Shown: piece by piece, positions 57,264 through 64,000 of the stretch | Position numbering within the stretch: position 1 is the stretch's first letter | How the letters are laid out: each line of letters starts with the position of its first letter | Source of the DNA: Rubricoccus sp963708165 | Lineage (GTDB): Bacteria; Bacteroidota; Rhodothermia; Rhodothermales; Rubricoccaceae | NCBI GenBank assembly: GCA_963708165.1 | Contig: OY970187.1 | Coordinates: 2,294,001-2,358,000 of the forward strand | Length of the DNA stretch: 64,000 nucleotides | Direction: 5' to 3' | The notes under the pieces: generated by a model | Database searches by the model: none | What the model saw: the letters and a program-made list of their open reading frames with translations, nothing else | What the model was told of the DNA's origin: nothing | Program-made: the position numbers and the translations under genes

Positions 57264-58942
57264 TCAGGTGCGGGCGAGCGCCGCTTGAGGGTCGAAGCCG
57301 CCGCGGACGGCCTCGGCCTCTGGCGCACCGTGCGCCGCCAGAAGCCACTCGAAGGCTGCCGCTTCCTTGTCTCGGCCGATGAAGGCCGCGGCGTGGGCTT
57401 TGCCGTCCTGCAGGTAGTAGACCGCGGCGTCTTTGCCCGCGAGGTCACCATCGACGACAGCTTCGTCCCAGTTGTCCGCGTGGCCCACGTAGCGAAGGCC
57501 GATGCCCCACTGGCCGGTCCAGAAGAACGGCACGTCTTCGAACGGCGCCGCCTCTGGCGTAGCGCCGTCGCCAGAGGCCGCAAGATCCTGCGCGATGTTT
57601 TGCGCCGCGTGGCGGCCGTGCTGCTGCGCGAGGCGCCAGTGCTCGATGCGGACGCGGCGACCGAGCCGGGGCTCGGGGTACTCCACGACGTCGCCCGCGG
57701 CGTAGAGCCGTGGCGCGAGCGCGAGCGTGCTCGTGGCGAGCAGCGCGCCGTGCTCGCCGTAGAACTCGCCGTGCTCGCTCAGAAAGTCCGTCGCGGGCGT
57801 GACACCCACGCCCAGGATCACCACGTCGCCGCGCACGGTCTCGCCCGTAGCCAGGACGACGCCCAGGCCTCTGGCGTGATTCGGGTCGCCGTCAACGCGG
57901 TCTCGATGCGCTGCACGTCGGCGCCGAGGTGGAAGGTGGCGCCCTTGGCCTCAGCAGCGTTCTGGAACGTGCGGCCGAGTGCTTCGCCCAAGATGCCCTC
58001 GAACGGCACGCTGTCGCGGCCCACCAGATGCACCGTCGCGCCGCGCTCCGTCAGGCTCGCCGCGGCCTCCATGCCGATAAACGACGTGCCGATGACGACG
58101 ACGCGCTCGGCGCCAGAGGCCGCCTCGACGATCTCGCGCGCGTCCTCCCACGAGCGCAGCACGTGTACGCCGTGCAGCTCGGCGCCGTCGATGGGCAGCC
58201 GCCGCGGCGTGCCGCCGGTGCAGACCAGGCACGCGCTGTACGCCAGAGGCTCGCCGTCTTCGAAGTGTGCTTCCTGCCCTTCGGGGTCGATGCCCGTCAC
58301 GGTCCGGTCGGTCCAGACTTCGATGCCGAGGCGTTCGTAGAAGCCGCCGTCGCGGAGCGGGAGAGCGTCGGGACCGGCGCCACCTGCGAGGAAGCCTTTG
58401 GAGAGCTTGGTGCGGTCATAGGGCGCGCGCGTCTCGGGCGTGATCATCACGAGCCGCCCGGTGTAGTTCTGCCGCCGCAACTCCTCCGCCGCGGCCTGCC
58501 CTGCGGCTCCGCCGCCGATGATGAGCACGGTCTGCGCGTCTTCGCCAGAGGCCTCTGGCGAGACAGAATCCGGTTCGCGTCCGTCGCTTTCGCGGTAGTC
58601 GATGCCCTTGCCGTGCGCGTCAGCGTCGGCGGGCACGCGCACCAAGATGTCGTCGCCGTCGACCTTGACCTCGAACGTGCGCAGCGCGTCGAGCGCGGGC
58701 GGCTGGTCGAGCGCGCCCGTGCACACGTCGAAGGCGGCGTGGTGCCACGGGCACACGACGGTGCTGCCCACGAGCACGCCCGTCGCCAGAGGCGCGCCGT
58801 AGTGCGGGCAGTGCGCGGTGCAGGCGTGATAGGCGCCGTCCACGCGCGAGAGGAGGACGGCGGTGCCGCCCGCCTCGACCTGTTTCATCTCGCCATCGGC
58901 GAGGTCGGAGACGGAGGCGACGCGGACGAAATCGGCAGGCAT
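57264..58942 (-). CDS. Rieske/FAD-dependent ferredoxin reductase fusion (one frameshift)
   Basis: About 560 residues. N-terminal Rieske [2Fe-2S] domain with ACTAHCPHYGAPLATG and VVCPWHHAAFDVCTG (CxH...CxxH ligands); a linker; then a two-dinucleotide-domain FAD/NAD reductase (QTVLIIGGGAAGQAAAEELR; YDRTKLSKGF; VVVIGTSFIGMEAAASLTER; VILGVGVTPATDFL; LYAAGDVVEY). The C-terminus (FFWTGQWGIGLRYVGHADNW) fits the AIFM3/RhlE-like reductase group. One base appears missing near 57897 (coding TTGACGGCGAC where TTGACGGGCGAC keeps the frame). It probably passes electrons from NADH to a ferredoxin or detoxifies; the partner is unknown. It converges with degP. Confidence 0.87.
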
Positions 58943-59291
58943 AGACGTGCGGGAGAGCGGATGGGCTGTACCCGCGCCGCCGGACGGTGATCCGGTCCTC
59001 TGGCGCCAGAGGCTGTGCGGAGCGCGGCAGGGCGAGTACAGAAGGCGCAAGGGAAGGCAAAGGCCTCTGGCGCGAGAGATGTCGCGGTCCTTCCTGCAGC
59101 GTCATCCCGGGTCAAGCCTGGGATGATGCGTCTGGGAAACGGCGCGCGTCCTCTGGCGCCAGAGGCCAGCCAGCAGGGCGCAGAGCGGGAAGCGTGGGCC
59201 GGTGGGACGCAATCATTTATCACCGCCGTCAGGCAACCGGCGGAAACCGGCGGCGTTTAGAGCCGATCCAGCGCCCTCGCGGGCCACGCGA
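58943..59291. other. Divergent region, reductase and phosphate transporter
   Basis: 349 bases with five motif copies, a GTCATCCCGGG-type palindrome and a CCGGCGGAAACCGGCGG inverted repeat (59236-59253). No gene; the promoters are not recognisable by eye. Confidence 0.6.
59101..59128. repeat. Short GTCATCCCGGG...GGGATGATG inverted repeat
   Basis: GTCATCCCGGGTCAAGCCTG, then GGATGATG: arms CATCCCGG and CCTGGGATG around GTCAAG. A common type of small intergenic palindrome in several bacterial groups; upstream of the phosphate transporter. Confidence 0.6.
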
Positions 59292-60402
59292 TTGCCTACT
59301 CCTGTCGAGCGTTCGCTCGCCACCGCCGACCTCTCTCGGCGCGATACGCTCCTCCGGGTCGCCCGGAACGAGCGCGCAGTTCTTGCTCCTCGTCGGCCTC
59401 GCGTTCTTCGTCTCGGGCGCCTTCGCGGGCGTGCCGGACGTGGCGCGGTGGATCGGGTTCGCGCTCGCGGCCTACTCCACGGTCGCCAACGATTCCATCC
59501 AGACCGTCGGCACGTTTATCGTCGTCCAACGAGAAGCAGCGGTGGTGGGTGCTGTGGCTGTTCATCGGCGGCGTTTTCCTCGCGACGGTCACCTACGGAT
59601 GGGTGTCGGGCGCGGGCGACGTGTCGTTCGGGCGCCTCGCGTCCAAGGGGTTCGCCGAGGCGCCCGACGTCGTTCTCGTTTCTCGCAGGTCGCGGCGCCG
59701 GTCTTTCTCCTCATCCTGACGCGGCTGCGGATGCCGGTCTCGACGACGTTCCTCATCCTGTCGTGCTTCGCGACGGACCCCGGAGGGGTGGCCGAGGTGC
59801 TCGAAAAAAGCCTGTATGGCTACGGCACGGCGTTCATAATCGGCGCCGTCGCGTTCGGCGCGACGGCGCGGTGGGTGGCGCGCGCCGCCAGAGGCCCCGC
59901 CTCGCGCTGGTGGGGGCCGGCGCAGTGGCTCTCCACCGGCATGCTGTGGACGAGCTGGATCCAGCAGGACATGGCCAACCTCGCCGTCTACCTCCCGCGC
60001 GACCTCGGGCCTCTGGCGTTCGCCGCGTTCGCGGGCACGGTCTTCCTCGGGCTCGGCGTGCTGTTCTACCTCCGCGGCGACCGCATCCAGCGCATCGTGA
60101 GCGAGAAGTCGTCCGTCGTGGACATCCGCGCGGCCACGCTCATCGACTTCGTGTACGCGTTCATCCTGTTCGGCTTCAAAGAGGTCTCCAACATCCCCAT
60201 GTCCACGACGTGGGTGTTTATCGGGCTTCTCGCGGGCCGCGAACTCGCGATCACGCTGCTGACCCGGTCCGACCGGTCGTTCCGTGAAGGCCTGCGCCTG
60301 GCGGGCCGCGACGTGCTCTACGCGACCATCGGGCTCGTCGTCTCGCTGGGCCTCGCCGTCGCGGCCAACCCGGTCATGCGCGAGGCCGTCTTCGGTCCCT
60401 AA
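59292..60402 (+). CDS. Inorganic phosphate transporter, Pit family (about three frameshifts)
   Basis: Multi-pass inner-membrane permease. Recognised segments: FLLLVGLAFFVSGAFAGVPD, IGFALAAYSTVANDSIQTVG, RWWVLWLFIGGVFLATVTYG, RLRMPVSTTFLILSCFAT, WTSWIQQDMANLAVYLPRDL and IDFVYAFILFGFKEVSNIPM with MSTTWVFIGLLAGRELAITL, the paired NDS/STTW signatures of phosphate permeases. The frame changes near 59378, 59525 and 59685; the middle part is legible only in another frame (NEKQRWWVLWLF). No ATG is present near the start; TTG at 59292 (PTPVERSLATADLSRRDTLL) is a guess. The TAA stop directly abuts an 18-base motif palindrome. Phosphate rather than sulfate is inferred. Confidence 0.75.
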
Positions 60403-60420
60403 GCCTCTGGCGCCAGAGGC
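60403..60420. repeat. 18-base motif palindrome between convergent phosphate-transporter and DUF429 genes
   Basis: Directly follows the TAA of the transporter and ends 6 bases before the DUF429 stop. It makes up most of the 24-base gap. Confidence 0.9.
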
Positions 60421-60426
60421 CCAGGC

Positions 60427-61179
60427 TCACGGGCCGGGCGGCTGAAACCAGATCCAGCCCTCACGGCGCGCCACGTCTTGCGCGATGCCTGCGGCCTCTG
60501 GCGTGAGCACGTCGCCGCGCGCGTAATCCGCCGCGGCGACGCAGCACAACACCGCGTCCAGCGCGTGGTCCGTCACGAGCGACGCCGTCCGGGCCTCGGG
60601 CTCGATCTCGGCGTCCAGCGCGTCCACCAGGTCCGCGCGCAGGTCGCGCGCGCCAGAGGCTTTGTAGCCGCGCGTGGGCAGGCCGCGGGCCAGAAGCGTA
60701 GCGGCGGGGTAGACCTCCAGCGCGTGGCGCGACACCTGTTCTCCCGAGCCGACCGCCCCCGGCGTCCAGCCCATCTCCACGTCCACGCGTGCGGCGACGG
60801 CGTTGAGGATGCGCAGCGCCGCCAGCGCCGTCCGCGCGATCCGGTCGGCGCCAACTTCGAGCGGCTTCTTGCCCAGGAGCCTCCGCACCACGCGGTCCGT
60901 CTCGCGGTTGAACATCGCGTCGGCCTGGGGTGCCAGCGGCCCGCCCGCCTGGTGCGTGGCGAGGACGCCGCCCATCGCCAGAGGCCAGCCCAGCGGCGCG
61001 TCCAGCGCGAAGACGGCCTGGGGCGAGTCCGCGAGCCATCCGACGAGTGTGTCCACGATGCCCTCCGCGCTGCGGCCGACGCGCGCTTCGTGAACGGTAA
61101 GCGTGTCGCCGCGCAATGTCGCGCGAGCGAGGCCGGTGTTCTTGGGTTGCGTCGCGCAGTCGAGTCCGATGAGCAGCAT
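60427..61179 (-). CDS. DUF429 family protein (predicted RNase H-like nuclease fold)
   Basis: A 250-residue protein starting at ATG 61179 with MLLIGLDCATQPKNTGLARA, the first strand and Asp of the RNase H-like fold that defines DUF429. Further family features: VFALDAPLGWP, FNRETDRVVRRLLGKKPLEV, ALEVYPAATLLARGLP and VTDHALDAVLCCVAAADYAR, all placing acidic residues where a nuclease site would be. The biochemical role is not known with certainty. It converges with the phosphate transporter; one 18-base motif palindrome covers most of the 24-base gap. Confidence 0.85.
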   Translation of the reverse strand: MLLIGLDCATQPKNTGLARATLRGDTLTVHEARVGRSAEGIVDTLVGWLADSPQAVFALDAPLGWPLAMGGVLATHQAGGPLAPQADAMFNRETDRVVRRLLGKKPLEVGADRIARTALAALRILNAVAARVDVEMGWTPGAVGSGEQVSRHALEVYPAATLLARGLPTRGYKASGARDLRADLVDALDAEIEPEARTASLVTDHALDAVLCCVAAADYARGDVLTPEAAGIAQDVARREGWIWFQPPGP

Positions 61180-61352
61180 GGGTCGCCTACGCCAGAGGCG
61201 GCGCGTCGGTTTGCCTCTGGCGCCAGAGGCTGTGGTCCGATATGCTCGCGCCGCCAGAGGCTGCACCCGAACGGCGACCGATCTTTATCCCACGGGGCAA
61301 CCCGCACCCGTCCCCATCGTTTCCGTCGCCGCACCGGTCTCCGCCTCCTTTG

Positions 61353-62940
61353 ATGATCCCACGTCTTCTCTTCGTCCCCGCGCTCGCCGTCCTCCTCGCT
61401 GGATGCACCAGCACCGCGCCGATGTCCCCGGCCACGCCCGGCGCTACCGCACCTGCCGACCTCGACTACGACGCGCTCGAATCGCTGGACTACGAGCGCT
61501 ACGTGCGCCCGCTCCTGGCCTCGCGCGACGTGTTGGCGGCCTCTGGCGCCAGCGGCTCGCCAGCGTACGATCTGGAACGCGTCACGATGGCGGGGCCGAG
61601 CGGGTTCATCGTGCCCTACGACTGCCGAGGGAAGTCTGATGCTCCGGTTCGTCCGGGACCTCCCCGAGACGGCGGAGATCCCGTTTCCGAACCTCCGTGA
61701 CCTGGAGCCCGACGAGATTCGCTACCTCGCGCGCTGGATCGAGGCGGGCGCCAGAGGCTCCGACGGGCACATCCCGTTTATGGACGCGCGGCATCTCCTC
61801 TTCGCAGGCGAGCAGGGCCAGAACAGCCTCGCCATCCTCGATGCCGAGACGCTTCGGCTCGTCCGGCGCGTCTACTTCGACGACCACGCCATCCCGAGCA
61901 CGCCGTACGGCCCACACCACTTCGTCTTCGAGCCCGACGGGAGTGCAGCATATGTCTCTCTCGTCTCGGCAGGCGTCGTCGCCAAGGTCTCGCTCGACCT
62001 CTCGCTAGATCCCTCAGACCCCGCCTTCCTCCTCGGGCGTACCGACAACAGCTTCGTCACGCCGGGCATGATGACGCTGGACCCCTCCAGCGACCGCATC
62101 TACGTCGGCCGCTCCACGCTCTCGGACCCGAGCGCGAACGGGTTTGGAATCCTGAACCGCGAGACGATGCAGATCGAGAGCGTCGCGACGCCGTTCGCCG
62201 TGCCTCACGCGCTCTCGGCCACGCCAGACGGCCGCTTCGTCATCACCGCCGAACTCTCGGGGCAGGCCGACGCCAGCCGCGCCCTCGTCTACGACACGCG
62301 CACCGAGGACATCACCCTCGTCACGATCCCGACGGCGGAGCGTCCGCGCGAGTTCATCCACTTCAGCATCCTGGGCGCCCACCACATGGGCGGGCACGGC
62401 GGCGGCCACGCAGGCCACGGCGGGGCGAGCTATCCCTACACCGTCACGCTCACAAGCCGCTCCACCAACGAGGTCCTGTTCTTCTCGCTCGCGGAAGACG
62501 GCACGCTCGCGATGGACGGCACCGCTCCTGCAGGCGACGGGCCGTATCACGCCCACGCCAACCACGACGGCACGATGCTGCTCATCCCGGACCAGCGCGG
62601 CAACACCGTCTCCATCCTCACCGCCGACACCCGCCAGCCTGTGGCCACCATCCAGAGCGCGGCGCTTTCGCAGCCTCACAGCCCCGCCCCCGGCCCGGAC
62701 GGCTCCCGGTTCTTCGTGACCTCCTCCAACCTCACCGGCGCCTGGACGCCACCATATCTCTTCCGCGGAACTGACGGGGCGCCTCAAAACGCGCGCGCCT
62801 TCGGAAACGTGGCCGCGTTCACGCCAGCGGGCGAGTTGGTGGGTGTGGTGCAACTCGGCGCGTATCCATCCGGCCTGGAGCCCGTTTCTCTCCCTGTCAA
62901 AACGATGGACCACGGCGGGATGGACCACGGCGACCACTGA
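61353..62940 (+). CDS. Lipoprotein with heme-less cytochrome-like domain and beta-propeller (one frameshift)
   Basis: Starts MIPRLLFVPALAVLLAGCTS with a clear lipobox. The next ~110 residues (ALESLDYERYVRPLLASRDV ... FIVPYDAEGSLMLRFVRDLP, then LRDLEPDEIRYLARWIEAGARG) resemble the c-type cytochrome module that precedes propellers in planctomycete-type proteins, but the heme-binding CxxCH is missing. An extra T near 61623 breaks the frame. The rest is a seven-bladed YVTN/YncE-type propeller (LLFAGEQGQNSLAILDAETL; SSDRIYVGRSTLSD; TMLLIPDQRGNTVSIL) interrupted by a His-rich loop (HHMGGHGGGHAGHGG) and ending MDHGGMDHGDH, which suggests copper or other metal binding. Function unknown. Confidence 0.78.
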
Positions 62941-62983
62941 TTCACGCGTCCACGCCGGGCCTCTGGCGGGAATACCTGGCGCA

Positions 62984-63001
62984 GCCTCTGGCGCCAGAGG
63001 C
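62984..63001. repeat. 18-base motif palindrome downstream of the propeller lipoprotein gene
   Basis: About 44 bases past the TGA stop and 91 bases before the cyanophycin synthetase start. Confidence 0.85.
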
Positions 63002-63092
63002 TGCGCGGCACTGAGAACTCGCTACTGCCCGGTCCCTCTTGCGCCCGGCCTCTGGTGTGGGCACCTTCCGGCCCCTTCTCTCGCTCAGCGTC

Positions 63093-64000
63093 ATGCGGAT
63101 TCTCTCGACCAACGTCTACGTCGGCCCCAACGTCTACGCGCGGTTCCCCGTCATCCGCCACGTGATCGACCTCGGCCCGCTGGAGCACTACCCGACGGGC
63201 AAACTGGGCGACTTCCCGGAGCGGCTGGTCGAGGCGCTGCCCGGACTGCAGGAGCACGGCTGCTCCTACCGAGCCTCTGGCGGCTTCATCCGGCGCATGA
63301 CCGAGGACGAAGGCACGTGGCTGGGCCACGTGTGGGAGCACGTCGCGCTAGAGCTTCAGGGCATCGCGGGCATCGACGTGACCTTTGGCAAGACGCGCAG
63401 CCGCAAGGGCGAGCCCGGCTGCTATGACATGGTGTATTCCTATCACCAGCGCGAGGTGGGGCTCGAAGCGGGTGCGCTGGCACGGCGCCTGATTCTCCAA
63501 CTTCTGCCGCCAGAGGTGCAGGAGCAGATCGACGAGAAAAAGGAGGAGTGGGACTGGGACGAGGAACGCGACGAGTTTATTCGCTTCGCCCAGCGCCGCG
63601 AGTTCGGCCCCAGCACGCAGTCCATCGTGGACGAGGCGGTCGCCAGAGGCATCCCGTGGCTACGGCTCAACAAGTACAGCCTGGTCCAGTTTGGCCACGG
63701 CAAGTACCAGAAACGCATCCAGGCCACGGTCACGAGCGAGACCAAGCACATCTCGGTCGAGCTCGCGAGCGACAAGGACGAGACGCACTCGCTGCTCGGT
63801 GACCTGGGCCTGCCGGTTCCCAAGCAGACGCTCGTCTACACTGCGGCGGAGGCCGTCAAAGCCGCCGAGCGCACCGGGTACCCCGTCGTCGTCAAGCCGC
63901 TCAACGCCAACCATGGCCGCGGCGTGAGCATCCGCCTCATGACGCCAGAGGCCGTCGAGATCGCGTTCGACGTGGCGAGCGAGCACGGCACGAGCCGCGC
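63093..64000 (+). CDS. cphA: Cyanophycin synthetase, N-terminal part
   Basis: The first ~302 residues of CphA; the gene runs off the right edge. Start MRILSTNVYVGPNVYARFPV is the family N-terminus. GTWLGHVWEHVALELQGIAG, TFGKTRSRKGEPGCYDMVYS and GPSTQSIVDEAVARGIPWLR are the N-terminal domain; LNKYSLVQFGHGKYQKRIQA and then the ATP-grasp domain (LGLPVPKQTLVYTAAEAVKA, GYPVVVKPLNANHGRGVSI) follow. CphA polymerises aspartate and arginine into the nitrogen store cyanophycin; the Mur-ligase-like C-terminal half is outside the window. Only four motif copies lie in the visible part. Confidence 0.93.
   Translation, partial: MRILSTNVYVGPNVYARFPVIRHVIDLGPLEHYPTGKLGDFPERLVEALPGLQEHGCSYRASGGFIRRMTEDEGTWLGHVWEHVALELQGIAGIDVTFGKTRSRKGEPGCYDMVYSYHQREVGLEAGALARRLILQLLPPEVQEQIDEKKEEWDWDEERDEFIRFAQRREFGPSTQSIVDEAVARGIPWLRLNKYSLVQFGHGKYQKRIQATVTSETKHISVELASDKDETHSLLGDLGLPVPKQTLVYTAAEAVKAAERTGYPVVVKPLNANHGRGVSIRLMTPEAVEIAFDVASEHGTSR

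Overview
The window looks like a chromosomal stretch from a high-GC, aerobic, heterotrophic member of the Bacteroidota/Rhodothermota side of the tree, most likely a Rhodothermales (Rubricoccaceae-like) marine bacterium. This is an inference. It rests on several secreted proteins that end in type IX secretion (T9SS) C-terminal sorting domains, TonB-linked sugar uptake, a menaquinone gene (menA) and very GC-rich codons. No rRNA, tRNA, transposase or CRISPR array was found.

Layout. 1-3339 (minus): a four-gene cluster (glycosyltransferase, acyl-CoA-dehydrogenase-like, PIG-L deacetylase, NodS-like methyltransferase running off the left edge) with 4- to 14-base overlaps. 3609-6106: a T9SS-type secreted protein. 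6226-14414: an apparent sucrose locus made of a GH100 invertase fused to a PfkB fructokinase, a sodium/solute symporter, a TonB receptor and a divergent LacI regulator. 14520-17243: aconitase. 17626-32057: secreted metzincin protease, two-component sensor with propeller plus LuxR regulator, small secreted protein, tandem-repeat T9SS protein and subtilase. 32121-41749: galM, an HNH nuclease, thrS, thiolase, WG-repeat lipoprotein, 3-hydroxybutyryl-CoA dehydrogenase, a small unknown and menA. 41783-53414 (minus): recD, recB, recC, a small unknown, panD and panC. 53742-64000: fumC, degP, Rieske/FAD reductase, phosphate permease, DUF429 protein, His-rich propeller lipoprotein and the start of cyanophycin synthetase.

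The most striking thing is not a gene. The 10-mer GCCTCTGGCG and its complement CGCCAGAGGC recur throughout the window: about 320 copies of the 9-base core by hand count, roughly 5 per kb, where about 2 are expected by chance. Copies lie in every reading frame of genes, where they write the recurring peptides ASG, PLAPEA, LWRQR and ARG. Paired as 18-base palindromes they sit directly behind, or overlap, the stop codons of many genes. This resembles DNA-uptake-sequence biology (Neisseria, Pasteurellaceae) but is several times denser. Separate, larger palindromic repeats are read in frame inside recB and recC.

About twenty apparent frameshifts interrupt eleven otherwise well-conserved genes (five in thrS alone). 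Most are single extra bases. They are most simply read as sequence errors, so broken genes are annotated here at full length with the breakpoints given.
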